A stretch of DNA of 64,000 nucleotides from Lacticaseibacillus baoqingensis (GTDB taxonomy: Bacteria > Bacillota > Bacilli > Lactobacillales > Lactobacillaceae): NCBI RefSeq assembly GCF_003946165.1, contig NZ_RHOI01000005.1, positions 60,066 to 124,065 on the forward strand. Reading direction: 5' to 3'. The notes under the pieces were generated by a model. The model made no database searches and was not told where the DNA came from. It saw only the letters and a list, made by a program, of their open reading frames with translations. The position numbers were made by a program, and so were the translations under genes. Below, piece after piece: positions 16,176-26,128 of the stretch; position 1 is the stretch's first letter; every line of letters begins with the position of its first letter.

Positions 16176-17480
16176 TCACTTGCCTCCTTGGCTGGGCATG
16201 ATCACAAAACTGGTGACCGCATCCAAGTTAAACAACTGCTCAGCCGCTTTTTGCACATCTGCAAGCGTGACTTGTTGCAGCAAGCGGCCATAATCAAAGA
16301 GATTGGTCTGCGCAAAGCTTTGCGCACTCAGCGCGTTGGCGATCCCAGATAAGGAATTCATGGACATATAATACTTGCCCAATGCCGCGTGTTTGAGCCG
16401 GTCAAACCGCGCTTGGCTCAGCTCTGGCTGCGCCGACTTGCGGGCGATCACGGCCTTGATGGCAGCGATCAAGGCCTGCGGCTGGCTGACATCGCCGCCT
16501 AGCGCCACAAAATTGAAGGTGCGTTGGGCATCATAGCTGTAATCAAAAGAATCATCGACCAAGCCAGCATCGTACCATTTTTGATACAACGGTGACGAAT
16601 CGCCAAATAGCGCTTCTAATAGCAGACGGGCGGCGATTTGAAACGAGACGCCGGCAGCTGAATCATCCACATCTTGCGTGCCTTTGATTCCTACTTGTAC
16701 TTTGGGGCGCACCACGGGTAATTGAATCGTTTTTGCTTGCTGCATGTCCACAACGTCCAGATCCGGCTGTACCCCGCGAATGATCGGCGTCGCTGCCGGA
16801 AACTGTTTACGCGCTTGATTGGCTGCCACCACGTTCAAAACCGCCTCAGGATCACAATTGCCGACCACAGTCAGCGTCATATTACTGGGATGATAAAACC
16901 GGGCATGTGCTTGATACAGCATTGCCGGTGTGATCTGTGCAATCGAAGCTTGGGTGCCTGTGACGTCGACACTGGCGGGATGATGCGGATACAAATTACC
17001 TAACAACCCAACGTAACTCCGCCAGCCAGGATCATCTTGATACATTTGGATCTCTTGGCCAATGATGCCTTTTTCTTTATTGACTGTCTTGTCCGTAAAA
17101 TACGGATCTTGGACAAAATCCAATAAGATCGTGAGGTTTTTTTCAACTTGTGCACTTGCGCTGAACAAATATGCGGTCCGGGTGGTACTAGTGAACGCGT
17201 TGGCATTGGCACCAGTCGCCCCAAACAGATCAAAGGCATCATGATCAGCCTTTTCGAACAATTTATGCTCCAAAAAATGGGCGATCCCTGCAGGATCTTG
17301 CACGAATTTTGTGGCACCGACTGGCACATAGCGGGTATCGATCGCACCGTAATCAGTTGCCAATAAGGCATAAGTCTCGTGATAGTCAGGCTTATTGACC
17401 ACTAAGACCCGCAAGCCATTGGGCAGCGTCTGCGTGTACAGCGTCTCTGCGACATCTGAATAAATGTGTTGCTCCATCAT
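16176..17480 (-). CDS. ymfH: M16-family peptidase YmfH
   Basis: Zinc metallopeptidase of the pitrilysin family, 434 aa. The inverted zinc motif HFLEH is present at about 68-72. A further conserved Glu lies downstream (NKEKGIIGQEI). It pairs with the YmfF paralogue encoded directly upstream with a four-base overlap, matching the usual active plus inactive M16 heterodimer. Cytoplasmic, no signal peptide. Confidence 0.92.
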   Translation of the reverse strand: MMEQHIYSDVAETLYTQTLPNGLRVLVVNKPDYHETYALLATDYGAIDTRYVPVGATKFVQDPAGIAHFLEHKLFEKADHDAFDLFGATGANANAFTSTTRTAYLFSASAQVEKNLTILLDFVQDPYFTDKTVNKEKGIIGQEIQMYQDDPGWRSYVGLLGNLYPHHPASVDVTGTQASIAQITPAMLYQAHARFYHPSNMTLTVVGNCDPEAVLNVVAANQARKQFPAATPIIRGVQPDLDVVDMQQAKTIQLPVVRPKVQVGIKGTQDVDDSAAGVSFQIAARLLLEALFGDSSPLYQKWYDAGLVDDSFDYSYDAQRTFNFVALGGDVSQPQALIAAIKAVIARKSAQPELSQARFDRLKHAALGKYYMSMNSLSGIANALSAQSFAQTNLFDYGRLLQQVTLADVQKAAEQLFNLDAVTSFVIMPSQGGK

Positions 17481-18739
17481 GACTCCTTTGGCTGTTTTGT
17501 CAGCAAATACTGGGCCTCTAAATTAAATGTTGCCGCTTGTGCCATCACTTGTGCTTTCGTGACCGCTTGCACGCCTGCCACGTATTGCGCCAACTCCCGT
17601 GGCTGCGCTGCCAGCAGTGCTTGCAACAAGGCTTGTCTGGCCAAGAATCGTGGCGAATCATAAGCCGTTTGGCGATTGGCCACTAAGCCGTCTTTGATCA
17701 CCTGTAATTTATCCGCGGAAAACGCCCCAGCTTGCACCGCCGCCAGTTGATCTGCGATCAGCTGCGTGACTTTCGGCGCCGCTTGTGCATCGATCCCTGT
17801 TTGGACCATCACCAAGTGGCGCATCGCATCTAACGAGCTGGAGGCATAGTAGGCCAAACTCGCTTTTTCCCGCACATTGGTGAACAACAGTGACAATGCC
17901 GACCCGCCAAACAACTCATTGGCGACGATGGCGGCATAATGCGCCGGAGAATATAAGGCAAAATTAGCGCGATAGCCTAAGTTCAATTTGGCTTGATTCA
18001 CCGGTGCGGTTTCGACTTTGGTCCGCTCGGGCCGCGCGTCCCCGCTGACCGGCAAGGCCACGGACGCGATCACACGCGGGGCGAACTTTAAAGCCTGCAT
18101 TTGCTTTTCGACATCACTTACGGCGACATCCCCTAACACGACGATCTCGATGCGATCTTGGGCCAACATTTGTTGATAGGCATGCAACAAGCTGTTCAAA
18201 GTCACGGCTAACAACTGCTTGGGCGTGCCAAACGACGGGGTCGCTTGCAATGGGTCATCATCAAAATACACCGCCTGCAACCCTAAGTTGGCTTGCGTTT
18301 GGCGATCTTCAGCCAGGCTTTGCAAATATTGATGCAAATTGTGCTGTTCTCGAGTGAACACGTCAGCATCAAATTGACCCGCATGCAGCAGCGGCCGGTT
18401 CAACACCCCGGCCAAAAACGCGACGCCTTGCTGCAACAGGTTTTCTTGTGCAAATTGATCATTCAGTAAAGTCAACCCGGCGGTCACTCGGTGCCAATGT
18501 CCTTCTTTGCCGACACCGATGCCAAAACTGGCGCCAAAAAGCGACTCTAAATATGCCGACAACGCCGCTTGGGTGGGATAATCTGCACTTGAGGTTTCTA
18601 ACACACTGGTCAAAAGTGTTCGTGCGGCCACATCAGCTTGCGCTAAAGGCGTCAAAAAATGGATCGCAATGCGGGTCGTCTTAAATTTTTTGGTTGGCAC
18701 GACCGTTAAGCCGACCCCTTGCGTCAATTCAATTCTCAT
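17477..18739 (-). CDS. ymfF: M16-family peptidase-like protein YmfF (non-catalytic partner)
   Basis: Paralogue of the downstream peptidase, 420 aa. The zinc motif is absent: the matching region reads RTLLTSVLETSSADYPTQ, with no HxxEH. The C-terminal half keeps M16 features (LFGGSALSLLFTNVREKASLAYYASS). By family precedent it is the structural half of a YmfF/YmfH complex. It is 15 bases downstream of ftsK. Confidence 0.9.
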   Translation of the reverse strand: MRIELTQGVGLTVVPTKKFKTTRIAIHFLTPLAQADVAARTLLTSVLETSSADYPTQAALSAYLESLFGASFGIGVGKEGHWHRVTAGLTLLNDQFAQENLLQQGVAFLAGVLNRPLLHAGQFDADVFTREQHNLHQYLQSLAEDRQTQANLGLQAVYFDDDPLQATPSFGTPKQLLAVTLNSLLHAYQQMLAQDRIEIVVLGDVAVSDVEKQMQALKFAPRVIASVALPVSGDARPERTKVETAPVNQAKLNLGYRANFALYSPAHYAAIVANELFGGSALSLLFTNVREKASLAYYASSSLDAMRHLVMVQTGIDAQAAPKVTQLIADQLAAVQAGAFSADKLQVIKDGLVANRQTAYDSPRFLARQALLQALLAAQPRELAQYVAGVQAVTKAQVMAQAATFNLEAQYLLTKQPKES

Positions 18740-18754
18740 ATATTTTCTCCTAAA

Positions 18755-21052
18755 TCAACCTTGATGATCCTCTGGGGCTGAATCTGGCTGGGCAAATACC
18801 TGCCGCGGCTTAGACCCTAAACTGGGACCGACGACTCCATTTGCCTGCAAGTCATCGATCAAACGCGCAGCCCGATTATAGCCGATGCGAAAATGCCGCT
18901 GCAGCATTGACGTGGATGCCCCTTTTTGTTGAATGACAAAGGCTTTGGCCTGTGCATACAAGTCATCATCAGATTCGCTGCTGCCTGCTTCACTAGTCGC
19001 TGCACTGGGTGCCATTTCTTCAATATATTCTGGCGCCACTTGATCGGTGATCGCATTGACGATGGCTTCGACATCTGCAGAAGGGATGAACGCCCCTTGG
19101 ATCCGCACCGGGCTGGCGGCATCGATCGGCTTATACAGCATATCTCCGCGCCCTAAAAGTTTTTCCGCCCCATTAGCATCTAAAATGGTGCGTGAATCCA
19201 CCCCACTAGACACCGCAAACGCGATCCGTGACGGGATATTCGCCTTGATCAACCCGGTGATGACATCCACCGACGGTCGCTGAGTTGCGATAATGATATG
19301 GATCCCCGCCGCTCGCGCCATTTGGGCCAAGCGCACGATCGCCGTTTCCACTTCATTGCCTGCCACCATCATCAAATCCGATAATTCATCCACGATCACG
19401 ACGATATAAGGCATCTTTTGCAGTGTTGGATCATCACTGGTTTCAACTTTTTTGTTATATTCACCCATGTTGCGGACGCCGCCTGCAGCAAAGCGCTCAT
19501 AGCGCTTCTCCATTTCCTTGAGCACCTTGTTTAACGCAGACGGTGCCTGCTTGGCTTCGGTGACCACTGGCGTCAACAAGTGCGGCACGCCATTATAAAC
19601 CGACAATTCGACTTTCTTGGGATCGATCAACATCAACCGGACTTGATCAGGCTTGGCCGTCATCAAAATACTGGTGATGATCACATTGATCATCACGGAC
19701 TTACCTGAACCAGTCGCCCCGGCGATCAATAAATGCGGCATTTTGGTCAGATCCATGGTTTGGACCTTGCCATTAACGTCTTTACCCAGTGGGATCACCA
19801 ACGGCTTGCCAGGATGTTTCGGCGTTTGTTCCAACACATCGCGATAGCCGACTGTGGCCACTTGTGAGTTTGGCACTTCGATCCCGATCAACGATTTTCC
19901 TGGGATCGGCGCTTCGATCCGAATGTCTTTTGCCGCCAGTGCCAAAGCCAGATCATCACTGAGATTCACGATTTTGGAGACTTTGACGCCAGTGGCCGGT
20001 TGGATTTCATATTGCGTGATCGAAGGCCCTAAAGTGGCCGACTTCACCGTCACATCGACCCCAAAACTGTCCATTGTCTCTTTTAGCTTGACACGATTTT
20101 GTTTGATGAGCTGATATTCATGTGATTGATCCACATCTTGCACCGGAGACAACAGCGTCACTGGCGGCATGACATAATCAGCCCCAGGCGTTTGGGTATC
20201 GATGTCTGAAACAGCCGCAACAGCCGGCGCTTCGGGCTCAGGTGCAGGCGTTGGTGCTGGTGTCGGCGTCGGCTGAGTCGCTGCCGGCGGGGCGTTGATC
20301 GTGAAGTCATCCGGTTCTTGTTCACTGACTGGCTTAGGGAGATCCTTGGCTTTGGGTGGTGCGGTTGCCGGTGTTGGCTTTTGTGCTTGTGGGCGCTTGC
20401 GGCGCTTTTTTGCCCAGTGCGCCGCTAGTTGCGCAAACGCAGCTTGCACATGCTTGATCCCTGCCGCAACGCCTTGCGCGATTTTTTTGATCACCGCGAA
20501 AACCTGCTCTGCACTGATCCCGAAAATAATCAAAAGCCCGATCACAAGCAATAATCCAAACAAAATTTGCGCGCCGATCGGCGAGATCAAAGGGGCAAAA
20601 ATACCAAATAACAAGCCCCCCAGCAAACCGCCGCCAGCATCACTCGTGGTCGTCACCAAGGCAAAATCATTTTGCAAAGTGCGCCAGATCGCCAATAAAT
20701 AATGGCTGTGCACCCCTAATAGGCGCATCGTCATGCCGGTGACGACCACCAAACAGCTGACATAGCTTAACAACCCGCCCCATAAAAACCGCGGCCGCAC
20801 CTCTGGCAGCGAACCGGCGGCGGTCAGCCAGGCGCCGAATAAAGTCAACAAAAGTGCCGGGAATAAGTAAGTATTGCCGCCTAACAAGCGAAAACAATTC
20901 GCCAATACGGCACCCACCAACCCCAGCTTAAACATGGCCAAAACGCCAAGCGCCACAAACACCAGCCCCACCCAATTCAAGGTGTGGTCGGTTTTTTTCG
21001 TGCGCCGTTTCGCTGGCCGCTTACGGGTCGTCGTTTTGCGTCTGGTTGCCAT
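18755..21052 (-). CDS. ftsK: DNA translocase FtsK/SpoIIIE
   Basis: Septal DNA pump that clears chromosomes from the division plane, 765 aa. It has a basic N-terminus, four TM segments (about 25-185), and a Pro/Ala-rich linker (about 220-290). The RecA-like motor follows with Walker A GATGSGKS (about 448-455), Walker [13 protein letters not shown] and [14 protein letters not shown]-terminal winged-helix gamma domain (about 690-750) ends [20 protein letters not shown]. It has its own promoter at 21081-21110. Confidence 0.96.
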   Translation of the reverse strand: MATRRKTTTRKRPAKRRTKKTDHTLNWVGLVFVALGVLAMFKLGLVGAVLANCFRLLGGNTYLFPALLLTLFGAWLTAAGSLPEVRPRFLWGGLLSYVSCLVVVTGMTMRLLGVHSHYLLAIWRTLQNDFALVTTTSDAGGGLLGGLLFGIFAPLISPIGAQILFGLLLVIGLLIIFGISAEQVFAVIKKIAQGVAAGIKHVQAAFAQLAAHWAKKRRKRPQAQKPTPATAPPKAKDLPKPVSEQEPDDFTINAPPAATQPTPTPAPTPAPEPEAPAVAAVSDIDTQTPGADYVMPPVTLLSPVQDVDQSHEYQLIKQNRVKLKETMDSFGVDVTVKSATLGPSITQYEIQPATGVKVSKIVNLSDDLALALAAKDIRIEAPIPGKSLIGIEVPNSQVATVGYRDVLEQTPKHPGKPLVIPLGKDVNGKVQTMDLTKMPHLLIAGATGSGKSVMINVIITSILMTAKPDQVRLMLIDPKKVELSVYNGVPHLLTPVVTEAKQAPSALNKVLKEMEKRYERFAAGGVRNMGEYNKKVETSDDPTLQKMPYIVVIVDELSDLMMVAGNEVETAIVRLAQMARAAGIHIIIATQRPSVDVITGLIKANIPSRIAFAVSSGVDSRTILDANGAEKLLGRGDMLYKPIDAASPVRIQGAFIPSADVEAIVNAITDQVAPEYIEEMAPSAATSEAGSSESDDDLYAQAKAFVIQQKGASTSMLQRHFRIGYNRAARLIDDLQANGVVGPSLGSKPRQVFAQPDSAPEDHQG

Positions 21053-21080
21053 AATTGCCTCCTCATGGTTCTAACCCATG

Positions 21081-21110
21081 TATTATACACGAGCAACGCA
21101 CGATTGAACA
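21081..21110 (-). promoter_or_regulatory. Sigma-A promoter of the ftsK-ymfF-ymfH-ymfI unit
   Basis: Minus strand TTGTTC (21105-21110), 18-base spacer, TATAAT (21081-21086), followed by GAGGAGG before the ftsK ATG. Confidence 0.72.
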
Positions 21111-21221
21111 AAGCCTCAAGGTCGAACTTACCATGCCGCACCGCTTTATTCCCGCAAAAAAAAGCCCTGCGTGCTTAACTCAAACAGAGTCAAGGACAGG
21201 ACCAATGTGTGCCGCACAGGT

Positions 21222-23270
21222 TTATTTTTTTGCCATGGCGGCTTTCAAAGCGGCTGCCAAAGGACTTTCTTCTGGGGCTTGGGCTTTGCTGTACTGTTTG
21301 AGCAGCTGCTGTTGTTCGCGTTTATTCACGCGGGCATGCCGACCGCCTTTAGCCGCACTCATCTGTTCCGTATTGCCACAGTTTTGACACTTGAAGTAGT
21401 CTCCTTTAGCGCCTGATAAGATCACCATTTTTTTGTGGCACTGCGAGCAGCGGTGATTGGTCACCTTGGGATCACGGAAACGACTGTAGTGGCATTCAGG
21501 GTTGCTGCATTGCAGCTTGACCCCCACTTTAGTCGGCCTTTCCCGCAAACGGTGCCCGCATTCGGGGCACTTCTTTTGGGTCAAGTTAGGGTCTTGATAA
21601 ACCGTGGTACTTTGTTTGATCGCTAAAACCAGGCGCTTGGTTTCTGCTTTGATCTCATTGATGAAAACCGGCCGCGTGGTTTGCCCTTTTTCGATGGCTT
21701 GTAGTTGTGCCTCCCAGCGGGCGGTCAGGTCGGGGCTAACCAGATCTGGATTGACTAATTTTAATAAGGATTGTCCTTTAGGGGTCATCACCAATTCACG
21801 ACCATGCTTGCTCATGGACCCGGCATGCTGCAGTTTATCGATGATATCTGCTCGAGTCGCTGGTGTTCCCAGACCATAATGATCCATTTTGCCTAATAAC
21901 GTGGCTTCGTTCAAGCGCGCTGGTGGCGTAGTTTGCTGTTTTTTGATCGTTATTTGACCTTGCAGCGTCGCGCCCACAGCCAGCTTTGGCGCCGTTGATG
22001 GCGTGGTTGCTTTGAAGCCCGGTTCTTGGACACTGGTGGTTTTGACCTTTAACGTTTGCGTGTCTAATTTTAAGGTATAAGTGATCACTTCTGCTTGATA
22101 AGCTGGTTTAAACAGATCCATGAAACGCTCGGCGATCAAGCGATAGATCTTCAACTCGTCTGCTTCCAGCCGCAAGGGGTCGACCGCTTGCTCGGTGGGG
22201 ATCAAACCATAGTGATCGCCTACTTTAGCGTCATTATAGATATAAGCTGGTGCTTGGGGATGGCGGCTCAACTGCGCAGCCGTCTTGGAATATCGGCCCA
22301 TTGCTTGTAAGCGTGCTCCCATCGTTGCTTCAAGATCATGCGTCAAATAGCGCGAATCAGTTCGCGGATAGGTGACTAATTTTTCCCGTTCATACAAGCG
22401 CTGTAACACGTTGAGGGTCTGCTTAGGTGAAAAGTCATATTGTTGGTTCGCCGCTTGCTGTAATTCGTTGAGATCATACGGCAAAGGCGGCTGTTCAACC
22501 GTTTGCTTAGCAGTCGCTTTAACGACGGTCAACGGCTGACCAGTCAAGCGTTGGCGGAGTTGTTCAGCTTCAGTTTGCGTCAGCTGTTGCGCCAACACAG
22601 CTGTCCCTAATGGGGTGGCGACGTTTAATTTATAGAAAGTTTGCGGCTTAAAATGTGCGATCTTAGCTTCTTGTGCCGCCACAAACGCCAAGGTTGGTGT
22701 TTGCACGCGTCCAGCAGATAAAGAATCGTGGTATTTGACCGTCAATGCCCGTGACACATTCAAACCAACTAACCAATCTGCTTCAGCACGAGCCAAGGCC
22801 GCTTGATATAAATGCTCAAATTCGGCAGCTGGGCGCAAATGCGCAAAACCGTCACGAATCGCAGCATCGGTTTGTGATGAGATCCATAGTCGTTTCAATG
22901 GCCGTTTGAATTCTAAGTAATCAAAGATGTACCTGGCCACCAGCTCACCTTCGCGACCCGCATCAGTGGCAATGATCCCGTATTCAATATCCGCTCGTTT
23001 GGCGAGATGCTTCACGACTGCCAGTTGCTTGCGCGTTTCTTTTAATGGGGTGATCGCAAGCTTTTCTGGGATCATCGGCAGTGTGTCAAACGTCCACTCG
23101 GCCCATTCCGGATGATATTGCTCAGGCATTTTCAGTGTCAGCAAATGCCCCAAAGACCAAGTCACCAGATACCCATTGCCTTCATAATAGCCATTTTGCT
23201 TCTGTGTTGCTTTGAGCACCCGCGCGAGTTCTTGGCCAACGCTAGGTTTTTCTGCTAATACGAGTTTCAT
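21222..23270 (-). CDS. topB: DNA topoisomerase III (type IA)
   Basis: ATP-independent decatenase of 682 aa. The Toprim domain has EKPSVGQELA at the N-terminus and DAGREGE (about 103-109). The active-site tyrosine lies in VTYPRTDSRYL (about 307-317). The C-terminus carries two Cys4 zinc ribbons: CPECGHRLRERP...CSNPEC and CSQCHKKM...CQNCG. The latter are more usual in topoisomerase I, but the overall layout and LNVSRALTVKYH fit TopB. It follows trmL by 12 bases and likely shares its transcript. Confidence 0.92.
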   Translation of the reverse strand: MKLVLAEKPSVGQELARVLKATQKQNGYYEGNGYLVTWSLGHLLTLKMPEQYHPEWAEWTFDTLPMIPEKLAITPLKETRKQLAVVKHLAKRADIEYGIIATDAGREGELVARYIFDYLEFKRPLKRLWISSQTDAAIRDGFAHLRPAAEFEHLYQAALARAEADWLVGLNVSRALTVKYHDSLSAGRVQTPTLAFVAAQEAKIAHFKPQTFYKLNVATPLGTAVLAQQLTQTEAEQLRQRLTGQPLTVVKATAKQTVEQPPLPYDLNELQQAANQQYDFSPKQTLNVLQRLYEREKLVTYPRTDSRYLTHDLEATMGARLQAMGRYSKTAAQLSRHPQAPAYIYNDAKVGDHYGLIPTEQAVDPLRLEADELKIYRLIAERFMDLFKPAYQAEVITYTLKLDTQTLKVKTTSVQEPGFKATTPSTAPKLAVGATLQGQITIKKQQTTPPARLNEATLLGKMDHYGLGTPATRADIIDKLQHAGSMSKHGRELVMTPKGQSLLKLVNPDLVSPDLTARWEAQLQAIEKGQTTRPVFINEIKAETKRLVLAIKQSTTVYQDPNLTQKKCPECGHRLRERPTKVGVKLQCSNPECHYSRFRDPKVTNHRCSQCHKKMVILSGAKGDYFKCQNCGNTEQMSAAKGGRHARVNKREQQQLLKQYSKAQAPEESPLAAALKAAMAKK

Positions 23271-23282
23271 TGCCGCTCCTTT

Positions 23283-23792
23283 TTACTTCAACTTGTCATG
23301 GTCATAGGTATGGGTGCGTTCCAAGCCCAAAAAGGCTTGTTGTCGCAAAGCTTCATAGATGACCAAGGCCGCACAGTTGGACAAATTCAATGCCCGGACA
23401 TGATCAGTCATCGGGATCCGCACTGCTTTTTCAGGATTGGCACGCATGAACGGCTCCGGTAAGCCGGTCGTTTCTTTCCCAAACAAGAAGTAATGCTCAA
23501 CGCTGGTATCGGTGTAATCAACATCTGAATAGGTTCGCTCGGCAAACTTCGACACGAGATATAAATATTGCTGATCCGGCACCGTGGCTAGAAAATCATC
23601 TAACGAATCGTGATACACGATCTTGACGCTATTCCAATAATCCAATCCGGCCCGCTTAAGATGTTTATCATCGGTTTCAAAACCCAACGGCTTGATCAAA
23701 TGCAAATAACTGTCAGTGGCTGCCGCCGTGCGCGCAATATTCCCAGTATTTGCAGGGATCAAAGGTTCAAACAATACGATGTGATTCGCCAT
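23283..23792 (-). CDS. trmL: tRNA (cytidine(34)-2'-O)-methyltransferase
   Basis: SPOUT-family methyltransferase for the wobble base of tRNA-Leu, 169 aa. It begins [22 protein letters not shown], the TrmL pattern, and ends with the knotted SAM site [13 protein letters not shown]. The ATG at 23792 is chosen because GGAGGCAATT precedes it; an ATG four codons upstream overlaps that ribosome site. Upstream gene of topB. Confidence 0.93.
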   Translation of the reverse strand: MANHIVLFEPLIPANTGNIARTAAATDSYLHLIKPLGFETDDKHLKRAGLDYWNSVKIVYHDSLDDFLATVPDQQYLYLVSKFAERTYSDVDYTDTSVEHYFLFGKETTGLPEPFMRANPEKAVRIPMTDHVRALNLSNCAALVIYEALRQQAFLGLERTHTYDHDKLK

Positions 23793-23845
23793 AATTGCCT
23801 CCATGATTTCAATACGCCTAGTTTAGCATGAACCTCCCCACCAAA

Positions 23846-23872
23846 CAAAAAAGCGGCTGTATCCGCCGTTTT
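23846..23872 (-). terminator. Short hairpin with T-run, distal terminator of the rlmA-like gene
   Basis: Minus strand GCGG-ATACAG-CCGC followed by TTTTTT. It lies in the 250-base gap between trmL and the methyltransferase gene and follows a stronger terminator at 23884-23920. Confidence 0.6.
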
Positions 23873-23883
23873 CGGGGCACATA

Positions 23884-23920
23884 AAAAGCACCGCCTCGGT
23901 GTCTAGCACGGCGAGACGGT
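23884..23920 (-). terminator. Strong terminator downstream of the rlmA-like gene
   Basis: Minus strand ACCGTCTCG and CGAGGCGGT arms with an inner GTG/CAC pair, then GC and TTTTT. It is 125 bases past the gene's stop; the stretch between shows no other feature. Confidence 0.75.
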
Positions 23921-24045
23921 ACTTTAGTCAAGTTTCCTATCGCTAACTTTTATCAATTTCCCAAAAGCAAGCCCTGATAAAAGCCAGAAATAAAAATGCT
24001 TAAGAGTAATTTAACACCAGCTACAAAGAATTGCAACACCCTGCC

Positions 24046-24879
24046 TCAAGAAAGTGTTATCTGTAACAATTCAACATCGACATGAATACTGCTCGGCGGG
24101 GCCGCCAACAACGCTTGACGTTTATCTGCCGGCGCCTGCCAACTCAATGGCGTCATCGTCACGACGTCGGCAAACTGTTCAGTAGCGACTGGAAAATCAT
24201 AGCTGATCGGCGTCACGACCGCATCAGGATACGCCTGTAAAAACCGCGCTTTGACTGCTGCATTGCTGTAAGTGGCCTTATCCGTTCCTGAATATAAACC
24301 TTCCCGCAATTCGCGCAAGTACCCGGTTGCTGGGATCACCTTGAACAAGCGCCCGCCTGGCCTTAACACCCGGTCAAACTCGGCATATGCCCCAGGAGAA
24401 AAGAGATCCACCAAGACATCAAAGCTATTCGTCAAAAACGGTAAGCGCGCCAGATCCGCGACACAAAAAAACGCCGGCGTCTCTAATGCCCCAGCTAAAT
24501 TGATCGCAGGGGCCGAAATATCAAAGCCGATCGTTGCTGTCCCAGTTTCCGCCAATGCAGCGGTAGGCGATCCTTCCCCGCACCCCACATCTAACAACCG
24601 CTCTTGGCCGCTCAGCGCTTGTTTGATGCGGGTCACAAATGGTGCAAACAAGCCGGCTTGCAACACGCGCCGGCGCGCTGCCAACATTTCGGTGGTGTAT
24701 TCGGTTTTAACTGGTGCATTCAAAAAATTCACAGTGCCTTTTTTGGCAAGATCAAAACGATGCCCGGCTGCACACACCAAACTCGTTTCAATCGCTTGCA
24801 GCGGCTCGTGGCACACAGGACACGCAAATACGGGTCCTTGCGCAGCCGCCCACTCGGCTTTTTGATTTATTTTTCGCAT
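24046..24879 (-). CDS. RlmA-like 23S rRNA guanine-N1 methyltransferase
   Basis: SAM-dependent methyltransferase of 277 aa. An N-terminal zinc site CPVCHEPLQ...CAAGHRFD (about 20-42) is typical of RlmA proteins, which methylate G745 or G748 of 23S rRNA. The SAM loop is LLDVGCGEGSP (about 96-106), followed by GFDIS and the motif IV-like DVLVDLFSPGAYAEFDRVLRPGG. Divergent from corA with a 73-base gap. The exact target base cannot be assigned from sequence. Confidence 0.82.
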   Translation of the reverse strand: MRKINQKAEWAAAQGPVFACPVCHEPLQAIETSLVCAAGHRFDLAKKGTVNFLNAPVKTEYTTEMLAARRRVLQAGLFAPFVTRIKQALSGQERLLDVGCGEGSPTAALAETGTATIGFDISAPAINLAGALETPAFFCVADLARLPFLTNSFDVLVDLFSPGAYAEFDRVLRPGGRLFKVIPATGYLRELREGLYSGTDKATYSNAAVKARFLQAYPDAVVTPISYDFPVATEQFADVVTMTPLSWQAPADKRQALLAAPPSSIHVDVELLQITLS

Positions 24880-24952
24880 TTTTCACTCCTTGACGTGCCA
24901 GCACTGCTTTTTTCAAGTAGACTAGACCTATAGAAAAAGATCGGAGGCCCTC

Positions 24953-25900
24953 ATGCTCGCTATCTATAAGTTCGATGATACCGTCGGCAAGTTGAAGACT
25001 CAAGGTAAAATCGCGCCTGGCGTGTGGATCAATGCGGTCGCCCCAAATGAAACAGAGCGCGCAGAACTGATTCGCAAAGCCCATGTCCCAGAATCATTCC
25101 TTTTATATGGCATGGATCCTGATGAAGGCGCGCGTTACGAATACGAACCTGATGACGATGCGCACTTGTTGATTTTTGACATGCCAGTTGCTGGGTTAGA
25201 TAAGCGCCAACGGATGACTTATAAAACAGTCCCGTTGGCGATCATCATCACCAAAACCGCACTGATCACCATCGACATGCAACCGCAACCATTGCTGGCA
25301 TTATTTGCCGAAAACCGCGTTTCAGGGTTTGACCCCGCCAAACGTACGCAAGCCGCCTTGATGCTGCTTTATCAAGTGACGGCAGCGTATTTGAGTTACT
25401 TGCGCGATATTAACAAAGCGCGTGAGGCCCTTGAAAACAAATTGCAAAATAACCTTAAAAACGAAGAACTATATGCCTTGATGGGGATCCAACGTGGGTT
25501 AGTGTATTTCATGATGAGCATCAAAACTGACCGGAATGTATTGGACCAATTGCGGCGGACCAACCCGCTGCGCTTAGACGAAGACGACATGGATCTGTTA
25601 GATGATATTATTATCGAAAATCAGCAAGGCTCAGAAATGGCTCAGATTTCCAATTCGATCCTAAATGAAACTTCTGACACCTATTCTTCTATCATCAATA
25701 ACAATATGAACGGTGTGATGAAATTTTTGACCTCATATTCGATCATCTTGACGATCCCAACATTAGTTTTTTCCTTTTATGGCATGAATGTTGAACTGCC
25801 TTGGGCAAATATGCATATCAGCTGGTTGATCACGATCATTATTTCAGTGGTGATCGGCGTCTTGCTGGGCTTTCAATTTTGGCGCAAAAAGTATTTCTGA
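24953..25900 (+). CDS. CorA-family magnesium/divalent cation transporter
   Basis: Pentameric inner-membrane cation channel of 315 aa. It has a large N-terminal cytoplasmic domain, a long helix (about 150-250) and two C-terminal TM segments. The pore signature YGMN (at about 281-284) ends TM1, followed by VELPW and TM2. GGAGG precedes the ATG. It is a single-gene unit with a strong terminator. Confidence 0.92.
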   Translation: MLAIYKFDDTVGKLKTQGKIAPGVWINAVAPNETERAELIRKAHVPESFLLYGMDPDEGARYEYEPDDDAHLLIFDMPVAGLDKRQRMTYKTVPLAIIITKTALITIDMQPQPLLALFAENRVSGFDPAKRTQAALMLLYQVTAAYLSYLRDINKAREALENKLQNNLKNEELYALMGIQRGLVYFMMSIKTDRNVLDQLRRTNPLRLDEDDMDLLDDIIIENQQGSEMAQISNSILNETSDTYSSIINNNMNGVMKFLTSYSIILTIPTLVFSFYGMNVELPWANMHISWLITIIISVVIGVLLGFQFWRKKYF

Positions 25901-25924
25901 ACTCACCTTGCTGCCAAAACTGCG

Positions 25925-25972
25925 TGCCGGTACCTGCCACCCTGCCAACGGGCGGCAGGTACCGGCATTTTT
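25925..25972 (+). terminator. Terminator of corA
   Basis: Fourteen-base perfect arms TGCCGGTACCTGCC and GGCAGGTACCGGCA followed by TTTTT. Confidence 0.9.
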
Positions 25973-26000
25973 GATTGACACCAAATAGGATGGCACAATA

Positions 26001-26012
26001 GACGAACATTTT
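26001..26012 (+). promoter_or_regulatory. PurR-box-like site 1 upstream of guaC
   Basis: GACGAACATTTT resembles the PurR box of low-GC Gram-positives (core CCGAACAWT, one mismatch). It lies 21 bases upstream of the guaC -35. Confidence 0.5.
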
Positions 26013-26032
26013 AACTCATTAACAACCAAAAT

Positions 26033-26061
26033 TTGACATTTACCCGAACATCCTCTATATT
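26033..26061 (+). promoter_or_regulatory. guaC promoter with PurR box inside the spacer
   Basis: TTGACA (26033-26038), 17-base spacer, TATATT (26056-26061). The spacer contains CCGAACAT (26044-26051), a PurR-box core. A third copy, inverted (ATGTTCGG), lies at 26099-26106, downstream of the expected transcription start. Confidence 0.72.
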
Positions 26062-26098
26062 AGCTGATGGCGTAATGATCTTACGTTCCGCCGTGATA

Positions 26099-26106
26099 AT
26101 GTTCGG
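26099..26106 (-). promoter_or_regulatory. Inverted PurR-box core in the guaC leader
   Basis: ATGTTCGG is the exact reverse complement of CCGAACAT at 26044-26051. Between the two a small hairpin forms (CGTAA-TGATC-TTACG). The pair could act as DNA operators or close a leader hairpin. Confidence 0.5.
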
Positions 26107-26128
26107 CTTTTACGAAAGGACGATAGGT

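Noticed and set aside
26044..26106. Purine riboswitch upstream of guaC
   Set aside because: The junction sequences of the purine aptamer (TATAATC-like J1/2 and TTTCTACC) are missing; the arms fit PurR boxes better.
26033..26128. N-terminal extension of GMP reductase
   Set aside because: The extra frame runs through the promoter and the -10 element; the ATG at 26129 has a ribosome site and gives the family length.
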